A DNA stretch of 13,898 bases from Cylindrobasidium torrendii FP15055 ss-10. Its lineage: Eukaryota > Basidiomycota > Agaricomycetes > Agaricales > Physalacriaceae. The notes under the pieces were generated by a model. The model was not told the DNA's origin. It worked only from the letters and a program-made list of their open reading frames with translations, and searched no databases. The DNA lies in contig KN880874.1 in NCBI GenBank assembly GCA_000934385.1, positions 1 through 13,898 of the forward strand. Direction: 5' to 3'. Position numbers and translations under genes: made by a program. Shown here one piece after another: positions 1-9,794 of this stretch. Each line of letters opens with the position of its first letter. Position 1 is the stretch's first letter.

Positions 1-1917
1 TTCACAGAGACGTCTTGTCAACAACTTCAGCATCGATGTCACTACCTTCGGTTGCACATAAATCACTCTTACGCCCTAACTTTAGTCTCACGACTCTCAC
101 GATTTATGACTTACGCTTTATTTCCTTTACGGGTAGTTGGATTGTTGGATACTGAGATTGTTGTCCACCATTGCATATCGTGAAATATAACTTGCCCTGC
201 CATTAGAACTCCTTGCCTTGCTATTATGCGCAACTTCTTTACGCGCCCTCAGCCCTAGGTCCCAATTACCTCACTTGCTTTCCTCGTCGAAGGGCAGCCG
301 GGCCCTGAGCTGTATCCGTATTCAGAGGAAATGTTGTGTGGATAGCGGTATGTTTGGGCTGGCATTTCACCTTCCCTTTGGGTAATCTCCTTTATATTGT
401 GAACGGAAAAACACCAACGCCTCGTACGGGTTCCATGACGTTTGACAATGGATTTGTCGCGTGGTGTTTCGTAATGCAAGCGATCGCAGTCTCGCTTTGG
501 GCTCAGCGAAAACGGGAAGGGGGATTTGTAGTACAACAAGAACGAATCTTATGTCTCACCGAGTATCTGCAGACGCGCCATTAGCCGTAACCAACTTGAA
601 TATTGTCGAGAGTTGAGAGTCGAGGCAGCCCTTCCCGTCATCTAACGTCGGAATCTTACGCTCTTCTACATCTTTTTAGTTGAATTGAGCTTCTGGGCTG
701 AAGAAAGAGAAGGAGATGCGTACGAAGATTCTCAATCATCGACGCTACAATAGGGAGTCAATTGAATGGAGAAGCCCACAACATACATACGTTCGAACAA
801 TGCGGCTGCGTGAACTATTGATCGTTCATGTTTCCATCATGTTTTTCAAAGAAGATGCCCTCCTACACGTCTAGCCTTGCTCGAGTTTAGCTGTCCGTTT
901 CATTTAGCACAAATCTCATCAAAATATCACCGAAGAGCGTGGACGTGGCTTGAGTGAAGCGCGGTACCAAAACCGTATTCTCAGATGATCTGAGGCGCAA
1001 CCGCATGCAGCGAATACAAAGGTCGGCAAGATCGTCCGGTTCTAACTTCTAGGTGCGGGAACCCGGGGAGGCACGCGTCGGGCACTCTGCGTAAGCTGAA
1101 ATGAACCATATACACGTTCAATTCAGACTAAATTCTCCAGATAAAATGAAATTCATGCGCCCAGGAATTGTGCGCCCAGGGCCCAGGCTGAAAGAGTCAC
1201 GCGAGGGCGTACCGTGCGGCTGATGGTCGCGATTGGGAACATGCGATGGAATGGAAGGGCTTGGGAAGGGCGTTGGAAAGCAAGGAAACTACATAGCGTG
1301 ATTAGACGCATTTACGATGTAAGCAAGCCGCGAGATGCGAGAGGGAGCAGATCGTAAGGTCTCATTGGGTCCAGCGGCCAGGGACAAGAGCATGGTAAAG
1401 CAAGCTTGGGAGGAGTGAGCGCCACCCACGTAACTCAGTACTAGTCGGAGAAGAGCGTGTTCTATAAGGGCGTATTATTGCACCACGAAAGACAAAGATT
1501 ACCCTCTAGAGTAAACTTACGCGTCGAAGCGTTCCCACTAGTGTCGAATTATCAAATCCAAGTAAGTAGCAAGTCGAAGAAGGAATTGAAGCGGTGTTTT
1601 GCCTCCGACATCTCGAAGAGGGAATTGGTGACGGTGTGACAGGATTACATAACGTGCAGGTGAATGATGGCCAGGGTTGCCTTTTCGTCGTCGCTAGCAA
1701 CATCGACGGTTTGGACGCTGACGGACGACGATTCAGGATCTTCTCTGCTGTTTGCATACTGGACACGGCGCCGACGGATACAGGAGGCGGATTTTTGAAA
1801 AGCAGTACGTGGCTGAAGCTAGAATGGCCAAACCCCTTGGAGCCTGCAACGAATGATGCTGACGCGCCGGTAGGTATTGCAGGACTCTCGCGGTGCGCAG
1901 ACTCGACGACGTAGTCG
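1..1917. other. Gene-poor region upstream of the Bni4-like gene
   Basis: I see no gene here that I can support. Open frames on both strands are short, lack recognisable motifs and do not join into a longer product through plausible introns. No tRNA or rRNA signature was found. The right end (about 1450-1917) should contain the promoter and 5' leader of the downstream Bni4-like gene, but there is no clear TATA box. A 10-bp direct repeat lies at 1156-1165 and 1171-1180. From 1594 to 1911 the + strand is open in the same frame as the Bni4-like gene; this is treated as a separate finding. Confidence 0.6.
1156..1180. repeat. Short direct repeat TGCGCCCAGG, two copies
   Basis: TGCGCCCAGG occurs at 1156-1165 and again at 1171-1180, with a 5-bp spacer (AATTG). 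A partial third copy (GCCCAGG) follows at about 1181-1187. The copies are read directly from the sequence. They could be a paired transcription-factor site or chance similarity in GC-rich DNA. The distance to the next start codon (over 700 bp) makes a promoter role uncertain. Confidence 0.5.
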
Positions 1918-4701
1918 ATGGCCGTGCTCGCACCTTTGGATTGGCAGTACCCACTTGCAACAGACATGGACGGACCAGCGAACGGGAGACAACGAGCGGC
2001 AGGAGCGGGACCTTCGGCGGAGCAGGGCTCTGCATCGGGACACGGTGGTCACGGTGGCGGACAGACACATTCTCCAGGGTATGGTGCGCATCTACCACCA
2101 GGATACGGTCCAGGATACCCGATAAACCAGCAACCGCAAGGGGGATGGACACCGTCGATAGCAGCCCCTCCATTCTACCCAAGCTTCTATCAAAACGGTC
2201 CTGGGGCGTCGCCGCAGTATGGACCGATGCAACAACAGGGCTACTTCGACCCGCAGCAACTGGCCGCGCAGTGGTACCAGCAAATGATGATGAACGCCCA
2301 GCAGCAGCAGCAACAACACCAATTCCCGCAACACCGAGGGCCGCCTGGACCGCCGCCGCCCAATATGTTTAGTACTGGATTTCCGAGCGGGACTCCACCA
2401 CCCCCACATCGCGGAATGTCGGTCGATGCGCAGCAATCCGCCCAGCAACAGCAGCCATACCCCGGATATCATCCTTACCGACGCCCGACACGACAAGGGT
2501 CAGCGCAGGCAGACGGTGGCGGTGCACCCGAGCAGTGGCGGGGAAGTCCTGTTCCGACCCCGCCGTACGGCCGGCCCGACGCATCCGCATCTTCCTCCTC
2601 TGTAAATTCAACTCATTCGACTCGCCAAAGAACCAACAGCAACCAGTCCGGCAAAAGCGGCCAGAACGCCGCACCTTCGCCCAACGGCAGCGCACGTTCG
2701 CGAAACGGCTCCAACTCGTCTTCTCCACAACCACCACCTTCATCGCGCCAGATACCGCCACACTCGCGCTCGATGTCGGGCTCGTCCCAGGCGTCAAATA
2801 ACTCTTCTCGGCCCGCCCCAGCCGCCTCTGCCTCATCGCCATCCTCCTCTTCGTCGTCACCAGTCGCGGCATCGTCGACTCTACGGCCGGCGCGGCCATC
2901 ACCCTTATCTCAAGGCAATTTCACTGCGTCAGAGAAACGGATGTCCCGCGACGACAGCGATCTGGCCGCGATGATGGAGAATCCGCCGTCCACTGGTCCT
3001 CGCGGTAGCGGTATCAAAGGTCGCCTACGTCGCGCCCTGTCCTTCAATGCCGCGCAGACACTCAAGGAGGAAGAGGGCGATGACGACGTTTCCATCAAAG
3101 CCTCAGCGTCCAAGAAGCCCAAAGCGCCGATAAATACCACAGCACCAAAATTGGCGCGTGGGCCTGAAAGCCCTGCGGACGACGTGTCGACTCGGGCGCC
3201 GTCTACGGTACAGACGAAGAAAAAGAGCCGTTCATTGTTCAACTATCGTATGAACGCCAGCACCGACAACATCTCGTTATCCTCCACCGTCTCCTCTGCC
3301 AGCGTCATGATCCGCAAGCTCGGCTCCATGGGCAAGCTAGCGCGTCGTAATTCGCTCGCGGGTATCACCTCGTTGTTCAAGGACAAGGACAAAGACAAGG
3401 ATGGTTCGGGCAAGAAGTCAAAGAAGAAGGAGACGAGCAAGGGAGAGGCTAGCGAAGCCAGCGTTACTCTTGCCACCGCCGAACTCGACCGTTCCAGCGA
3501 CTGGAGCAGCCCCGAAGTTGCTGGCCTCAGTCCTGCGGCGAAGCTCGCGCGTCAGCATACTCTCAAGACCAATGCTGAGGCAGCCGCCAGGGCCAAGGAA
3601 AGGGAGGCCGCAGCTCCAAAAGCAAACGGTGCCGCTGGTGTACCGACCTGGGACAAGAACACGTCCAATCGTTCATCGTCACCCGTCAAATCTGCCAGCG
3701 CCGTTCGCATCAGCGAGGACGGCACCCGTGTGCTGGTCGAAGAGGATGAAGATGAAAGTGACGACGAGCACTTTACGCGTCAAGCTGGGCCCAGTACACA
3801 TATCGAAGGCTGGGATGATGATGACGAGGAATGGGATGAGGGCGAAGGAGATGGCGAGGAGGACATGACAATACGGCAAGGCATTGAACAGGTTGCATTG
3901 GAGGACGATGCCGAGGAATGGGACGACCCGGAGCCTTGGGCAACAGATGTACGCCGCAGCGTCGAACGTGTACGGAGACCTGCAAAGGGTATTCTCAAGT
4001 GTACGTGCCCTGCCTTTCATTTTTACTTGTGCTAAAAAATCTCAGACGCGGCCAACTTTGATCAGACCAAGTACATGCCAGACCAGCCCTTGCCTACGCG
4101 GCATAGGTCCAACTCGTATGATGCGCATCCAGGTCAAGATGCTGGCCCACTTGCACATATTCCCCCTGCGGACCCCGACCACATCGACGGTGTCCATCGC
4201 CGCCCGTCTTCTTCGTCCCAACATGGCTCTGCTGCTCCACCTTCACTACCCCCACTTTCGTTCGACTTTGATTCGACACCGTTATCTTTGGAGAAGACTG
4301 ACAGCCCGAGCGTGCATCAGCCTGCACCAGAAAAGGCGACGATGCCTGCTATGTTCTCGCACGCGAATTCTTCCGCCCCTGCGCTGTCCATGACCGGCAC
4401 CGCGCCGTCTTTGACACACCGGGCGGCGACTGCTCCTCACGAGAGCAAGCGACTAGCGTTTGCGAGCAACCTGAGCGTGTACGATACCTTCAGCGCGACA
4501 GTGTATGATCGGAGAAGTGAGCCGGCAACTTGGAGTCGGTTGACACCGCAGTTGGCGCAGAGGATCAAGGAGGAGCTTAACTCGTTTAAGATGGAGGAGA
4601 TGGAGGTTCATGCGTCTAGCCGGATTCAGTGCGTTTCTTTTGCCTTTTCCGCGCCATGTTGCTTCTGCTAACGTACGCTTAGCACGCAATTCTTTGTTTG
4701 A
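1918..4701 (+). CDS. BNI4: Bni4-like protein phosphatase 1-targeting scaffold
   Basis: Exons 1918-4000, 4046-4628 and 4683-4701; introns of 45 and 54 nt (the second with a GCTAAC branch point); 894 residues. Yeast Bni4 tethers PP1 (Glc7) at the bud neck and organises chitin synthase III and septins. The identification rests on the C-terminus: KRLAF at 829-833 fits the RVxF PP1-docking motif, followed by VYDTFSATVYDRRSEPATW, LTPQLAQ (860-866), EELNSFKMEEMEVH (870-883) and the terminal HTQFFV. The rest is low-complexity: a Pro/Gly/Gln-rich N-terminus with a Gln run near 126-137, Ser-rich 200-320, LRRALSF (370-376), a conserved-looking MIRKLGSMGKLARRNS block (464-479, with a PKA-type RRNS site), a KDKD run near 488-495, and an acidic stretch near 610-680. 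The ATG at 1918 has a poor -3 base (T) and an in-frame TAG 6 nt upstream; Met17 (1966) has a better context. The family call is strong; the start is uncertain. Confidence 0.88.
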
Positions 4702-5157
4702 GAGGATGGTGCTTGGTGATTTTGCTGTGGGACCTTTTCTGTACGAATATGAATGACGGACGGATAATTTACAATGGGCTCCCCTCACACACACACTCAA
4801 TTATTTATTTATATACTTTTTCCCCTTCGTTAGTAGGCAGCCGCTCGTTTTTTTTTCTTTTCTTTCTGATCAACCAACCCACCGTCGCTCCTTTTACTTG
4901 TGCTCACTTGTTTGTTTTCTTTATATTCTGTGACGGTCGTTCCCCCATTCCTTCCACACTCGTTGGTTTATCCGTCCCACTTACCGCTCATCGCCCACAC
5001 CCTCACCCGCGATCTCTCTCTCCTTCTCTCTCCCATTTTTCTCCGCATTTTTTATATACAGTTATCGCATCTCACCACACATCATTCATCATCATACGGA
5101 ATTTGGCCATTTCCTGCCTTGCGCCTCTTCAAATTAAAGCGATCTGACACTTGTCGT

Positions 5158-5177
5158 TATATATATACATATATATA
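5158..5177. repeat. Alternating TA tract
   Basis: A 20-bp run of TATATATATA-CA-TATATATA, nearly perfect alternating purine/pyrimidine. It could be a TATA-like element, a polyadenylation efficiency element for the upstream gene, or a simple microsatellite. No open frame follows it closely enough to choose a promoter role. Confidence 0.6.
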
Positions 5178-5194
5178 CCCACAGCGCGGTATAG

Positions 5195-5220
5195 TGGTAC
5201 TGGTATTGGTATTGGTATTG
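5195..5220. repeat. Hexamer tandem repeat (TGGTAT)n
   Basis: Four consecutive copies of TGGTA(C/T), the first with C and the next three with T, ending in TG. This is a small hexanucleotide microsatellite directly visible in the sequence. It lies in non-coding DNA and is likely length-polymorphic between isolates. Confidence 0.75.
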
Positions 5221-6208
5221 ATTGTACTAATGTTATTGTGCGCTCCTCTCCCTTCTTCTTGGGATAGGATAGGAAATATACAGAATGGATGCTGGGTCCT
5301 GTTCGCCATTTCGTTGCTCATGGAAGGTTGGATGCTTGTTTACTACTGTCTCTCGCTCCTGAACTTTTGAGGCGGCAGCCTTCTCCGCCCTGGGCCACAC
5401 ACTTGTGGACAGTCCGTATCTCGCGTTGATCTCGCGCAAAGGTAGTAAGGTTATGTAAGATCAACAATCTCCATTGTTTACTATATGATCCACTGTCCCA
5501 CTTTGAATTCTCGTGGCATACCCAAAAGCGTCATGCCAAGACCAACGAACGAGCGACGTCTCGCAGGCATTGTGTACGATGCGGAAGGTGCAGATGGACC
5601 GGGGACATGCAGCTGAAGCTACCGTGTTGTCTAAGAGAGATAAACGACAGTGAATGACTATCATGACCGTGCAATGTTCCTAAGCATACGAAATAAACAT
5701 CACTCTTGGTTAAGCATGTTTTTGTGCATATGGAGACCGAAGCCGCGAGGAATCTGAATGCGGCTTATCTGGCGTCATGAACCAGATGGATATTGCAACC
5801 ATCTAGGATGGTGCCTCTTTAGGATTCTAGAGATCTGGCGGACATGAATGGTCTTCTCAATCCCTTCTCTTCCTATCATCACGATCAAGGTCTTGCGTTA
5901 GGTCGTGAAGTATCTCTACGGCAGTATTCTACACTGCACAGCTTCGTGGATATTGGTATTCAACTGTTAGCTCTCTTCCGCCGGCATTTTTCTGAAAGAG
6001 GCTTCTTTCTTAGCTTCGTGGACCCTTGTTCCTCAAAGGAAGTCAGTTCGCAGGTCTCTTGCGCCATGTTTCCTCGTGACACCACCAGGCCTATCAACTT
6101 ATAACCTCCACATGTGGCCCGGCAGTCGAAGAGGACTCGCATGCTTCCAACACTGTCCAACATATGGCGTGCAATATAGGAAGAGATTACGATTCGCCGA
6201 GCCTTGAC

Positions 6209-6214
6209 TATAAA
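6209..6214 (+). promoter_or_regulatory. TATA box of the metalloprotease gene
   Basis: TATAAA sits 75 bp upstream of the ATG at 6284, a typical distance for a fungal TATA-driven gene with a short leader. The start codon context is favourable (A at -3). A clear TATA box fits an inducible secreted enzyme. The role is inferred from sequence and position only. Confidence 0.6.
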
Positions 6215-6283
6215 GCCTAGGCGACATCGACGAGAGACGCCAGCACTCAGCCCACTTGCAGTTGCCTCTCGTCCAGTCTCATC

Positions 6284-7570
6284 ATGTTCAACGCCGCCGC
6301 CCTCTTTGCCCTCGTCTCTGCCTCTGTCGCACTCGCGACGCAGTCCGTGTCTATTTCCACGTCTGGTACGCGCATTTGAATGCAGAGTGGGAAGCCTTCA
6401 TTGACTTTTACAGCGCCTGCGTCTGTGACCGATGTCACCGACTTTGAGGTCACCACGACGATCACGAACACTGGAGACGAGGCCCTCACTCTGCTGAAGG
6501 ACCCGAGGACCGTGCTGAGCTCCTGGGCCACTGATGCGTTCACTGTTGCGAAAGAGGATGGCACTGCCGCTGACTTCAACGGTGTCGCCGTGCGTTACAT
6601 CTCTGCTGAGGCTGCCAAGCTCAAGAAGACTACCAACGACGAGAGCCTGACAACTACGCTCGCACCTGGCGAGAGTGTCGACGTCGTTCACGAGCGTGAG
6701 TACCACAGCTCTCTTTTGGTTCCCCATTTGATGCTTTTTGTTTAGTCGGCAACTTCTACCGCTTCGACAATGCCGGAGAGGGTTCCTTCACCGTTACTCC
6801 TCTCAGCACTCTCGAGGTCCTTGCTGAGGATGGCTCCCTGTCCGCGATCGAGGCTGAGGTTACCGGCGCAACAGTCGACATTGCTGGCACCCTCGCCTCC
6901 GCCAAGGGTCTCCGCCCAACTTCTGTTGGTGGAACCGCTGCCCGTGTGAGCCGTGATGCCTCGCACCTCACCAAGCGCGCCACATACTCTTCCTGCTCCT
7001 CCACCCGCCAGTCGCAGAACAACGCCGCCATCACCGCTGCATCCACACTCGCCAAGAACTCCCTCACGCACCTCAACGCGAACAAGAGCGGAAGCACCCT
7101 CCAGACGACGTGGTACGGCACTTTCTCCAGCAGCCACTGGACCGGCACCGTCAAGGCGTTCACTGGACTGCAGACCGAGCCCGCGAGCTGGTTGTACGAC
7201 TGCACATGCACGGATTCCGGCACATACGCGTATGTCTACCCTGCCAGCTACGGTGAGGTCTACCTCTGCGGATACTACTGGAACGCGCCTGCGACTGGCT
7301 CTGGATCCCGCGCGGACACCATCATTCACGAGGGCACACATTTCCCTCAGATTCTCGGCACTGATGACCACACCTACGGTAATTTGCTCTTCCATGGTGG
7401 AAGAGCCTGCGTGCTGATACATGCTTGTAGGCGAGTCCAGCTGCAAGGCTTTGGCAAAGAGCAACCCCAACAACGCTTACGACAACGCCGAGTATGTTGT
7501 CTTTGTTGTGAATAACAGACACTGATAATGCTTTTCTAGCAACCACGCCTTCTTCTCCGACTATGCTTAA
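6284..7570 (+). CDS. Secreted M35 (aspzincin) metalloendopeptidase, peptidyl-Lys type
   Basis: Exons 6284-6365, 6414-6695, 6746-7378, 7431-7491 and 7540-7570; introns 48, 50, 52 and 48 nt; 362 residues. This is a secreted zinc endopeptidase of MEROPS family M35; characterised relatives cut before Lys. It has a signal peptide (about 1-18, ending VALA), a propeptide with the N-terminal beta-type domain (ASVTDVTDFEVTTTITNTGD), a Kex2-like KR (198-199), and a mature domain from Ala200 (163 residues; the Grifola enzyme has about 167). Zinc ligands are His316 and His320 (HEGTH) and Asp329 of GTDDHTYG; Glu317 is the catalytic base and Tyr332 the aspzincin tyrosine. YDCTC and YLCG supply the family cysteines, and a fifth cysteine lies at 337. 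Subtracting 199 gives Grifola numbering without gaps across the active site. Asp353 (154) is kept, but residue 356 (157) is Ala where Glu is expected. The KR dibasic and full active site argue for a functional enzyme. Confidence 0.93.
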
Positions 7571-7634
7571 AAGGTATTTTTATACAAGGGATTAGGGTAG
7601 GATAGGGTGTAAATGACGCTGTACGATGTTGTAA

Positions 7635-7640
7635 AATAAA
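7635..7640 (+). terminator. Polyadenylation signal of the metalloprotease gene
   Basis: A canonical AATAAA lies 65 nt after the protease stop codon (7570) and about 120 nt before the next ATG (7763). It is the best candidate for the 3'-end processing signal in this short intergenic gap. The function is inferred from motif and position. Confidence 0.5.
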
Positions 7641-7690
7641 CATGGAAACTGGATGGTACATCCCAACACGTTCAAAACTTAAAAGCGCTT

Positions 7691-7706
7691 GCGATCGAAC
7701 GATCGC
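7691..7706. promoter_or_regulatory. Perfect inverted repeat GCGATCG-AA-CGATCGC
   Basis: Two 7-bp arms that are exact reverse complements flank a 2-bp AA spacer, 57 bp upstream of the HDAC start codon. A further GATCG follows at about 7721-7725, within TCATGTGATCG. The symmetry and promoter position suggest a binding site for a dimeric transcription factor, but I do not recognise a named site. It could also be chance. Confidence 0.45.
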
Positions 7707-7762
7707 TCTCCGTGTCATGTGATCGTTCTTGTCTCTTGTCTCCTGCACTCATATCGCCCACA

Positions 7763-9794
7763 ATGGCAGCAGCGACCGTCTACCTCCAGGACGAGTGCTA
7801 CAAACACCAATACATCCGCACCTCCGATCTATCGTGCATCGTCGAACGGCCTGAGCGTATTCGTGCCGTCAAGGTCGGCGTCGCAGGTGCCGTTGCCCAG
7901 GCGAACATCCTCCACTCGAAGTCGAAATCAAAGCAGGAAGGTCCAGATCTCAGTCTGGAGGATGCGTTGGAACGCTTGAATATCGGATCGTCCAGCCCTG
8001 CCCCTGGGAGAATAGCCATAGCGCGCAGCACGGCGTCGGTCGACTTGCTGCACCATCCTGCGGTCAAGTTCGTGCACGGCGACATCGACGGTGATAAACA
8101 CATACCGCGACTCGTTAAGCTTGCGGCGGAGAGCACCGAGCGTATACGAAATGGAGAGTCTGAGATTCCTGCAGAGCTGGGGTGGAAACAAGGGGATGTG
8201 TATCGTGCGTCTTTGCTCTCTAGCACCCCCTTCACAAAGGAAAGAGCACTCACAATGATATAACAGTGTGTCCTGAATCCGTTGCCGCGATGGAAGGTGC
8301 AGCTGGGACTGTCGTGGAAGCCGTAGACGCCGTGCTTTTGCCTGGCGCGCAAACAACAAGGGCATTTGCTGTCATTCGTCCGCCTGGGCATCACTGTGGC
8401 GAGGATACCCCAGAAGGATTCTGCTTTATCAACAATGTCGCTATCGCTGCAGCCCATGGTGTGTCCATTTTCCTAAACTCCCTTTGCGACATGTCAGTGA
8501 AGGGAAGGCAGCTCATCTAAAGCACGGTGTGAACCGCGCGGTTATCTTTGACATCGACTTGCACCATGGTACGTGCTGGGACCCATATTCCATCATTCTT
8601 CTCTCAGATACAGCGGACAGGGAATGGTACACAGTCCATTGCATGGCAGATCAACGAAGAGACGTATCGGCAGACGCTCGAGTCTGAGGGAGGCGCGCCC
8701 CATGTGAAGCCTGGGCCGATGATATTTTATGGCTCTGTACATGATATCCTAAGCTATCCTTGTGAGGTATGCATTCTCCCTGTGGTATCTCCCCCTCTGA
8801 TCTCATTGTGCTTAAGGATGGTACGCCGAACCTCGTCCAAGCTGCGTCCGTGTCCATCCACGGTGCTCACGGACAACATATCGAGAATGTACATCTGGAA
8901 GCGTACGAAGATGAGGAGCGCTTCCATGGGCAGCTGTATGCAAAGTATAGCACGCTTCTCTCGAAAGCGGAGAGGTTCCTCGATACGACTGGGGAGAACG
9001 AGGACTGTATCTTTTTCATCAGGTCGGTGCCCCGCCGGTCAGTGTTTGTGTACTGAATCAAAGTTGGTAGTTGCGGGATGGACGCATGCGAACACGAATA
9101 TGCGTCGATGTCGCGGCATAACCGCAAGGTGCCCGTCTCGTTCTACCACCGGTTCACGCGAGACGTATGCGCGTTGGCCGACAGACGGGGGAAAGGCCGG
9201 GTGGTCAGTGTGCTCGAGGGTGGGTACAGCGACCGTGCATTGATTAGTGGTGCTATGGCGCATGTGCTTGGTCTCGCTGGTGTTGGGGATTGGGAAGAGG
9301 GGAGGTCGTGGTGGGGTGAGGAAAGGCTAAAGATGGTATGTGGACTCATCATTCTTTCGAGTGTCGTTTCTGACCCCTTGTGTCAGCTCGAGAACGCAAC
9401 AAAACCGAAGAAACGTGGGGGAAGACCATCGCGCGGCGCTGCAGCGTCGCCTGCAGATGAGGACTGGGTGCAAAGTGCAGCAGAGACGTTCAGAGGGATA
9501 GATGAGGGGTTCGTCAGGTGTACGCCGCCCCTGCCGTCGAGGACGAGTACGCGGTTGAGAGGGAGGGGAGGGACGCCGACGACGAGTCCAGGAAAACCCG
9601 TTCGGACTACCGTCAAAGCGAATTTGAAGGCTCCGGTGCCAGTCAAGCAGGTGGAAGGGCATGGTGGTGAGGAGTCAGAGTTGAGTGAGCTTACGGATTC
9701 AGAGGAAGAGGAAGAGGAGAAGCCAAAACCAAAGACACTGCCAAGGGTCGTTTTGAAGCTGGGGCCTGATCCGGCGGTGGGAGGTGTGCGGTGA
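7763..9794 (+). CDS. HOS3: Hos3-type histone deacetylase
   Basis: Exons 7763-8204, 8267-8458, 8512-8568, 8621-8766, 8817-9022, 9071-9335 and 9387-9794; introns 48-62 nt; 571 residues. This is a zinc-dependent class II-like lysine deacetylase related to yeast Hos3, which acts on core histones. Family blocks in order: YLQDECYKHQYIR and ERPERIRAV near the N-terminus, CPESVAAMEGA, PPGHHCGE (His189, His190), DIDLHHGNGTQ (zinc ligands Asp227 and His229), MIFYGSVHDILSYPCEDG, CGMDACEHEY (zinc ligand Asp352) and LEGGYSD (catalytic Tyr400). All catalytic residues are present. From 437 on, a tail carries KKRGGRPSRG (445-453, AT-hook-like), then an acidic SELSELTDSEEEEEE stretch and a short conserved-looking PRVVLKLGP end. 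The start at 7763 has A at -3 and matches where homologues begin; an in-frame ATG at 7712 would add 17 residues with no family similarity that I know. The last intron (51 nt) is in frame and stop-free. Confidence 0.93.

Larger units (their letters stand above)
4702..6283. other. Long non-coding region, pyrimidine-biased in its left half
   Basis: No gene is supported in these about 1.6 kb. The left part should hold the 3' UTR of the Bni4-like gene. From about 4800 to 5110 the + strand is rich in C and T runs, so the one long open frame there is compositional and not protein-like. Then come an alternating TA tract (5158-5177) and a hexamer repeat (5195-5220). Downstream, 5250-6180 has mixed composition with only short open frames without motifs; an isolated AATAAA lies at 5692-5697. 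The right end is the promoter of the metalloprotease gene. Confidence 0.6.

Noticed and set aside
787..810. GTTCGAAC near 790 as a tRNA B-box
   Set aside because: No matching A-box at the right distance upstream and no cloverleaf can be drawn around it.
1506..1967. Minus-strand open frame of 153 residues overlapping the Bni4-like start
   Set aside because: No recognisable motif; composition looks like the reverse of Gly/Asp-rich sequence, and it overlaps the start of a well-supported + strand gene.
4698..5370. Long + strand open frames with Leu/Ser/Pro/Phe-rich translations
   Set aside because: They are explained by the C/T-rich composition, lack family motifs, and start inside or just after the end of the Bni4-like gene.
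6366..6385. A 20-nt intron in the protease gene (GT at 6366 to CAG at 6385)
   Set aside because: It breaks the frame and is shorter than the other introns. The 48-nt intron 6366-6413 has a strong TTTTACAG acceptor, keeps the frame and gives an N-terminus that matches the family.
6742..7473. Minus-strand open frame of 243 residues across the protease gene
   Set aside because: It lies opposite a GC-rich, well-supported metalloprotease exon with intact catalytic motifs; an antisense shadow of codon bias is the simpler reading.
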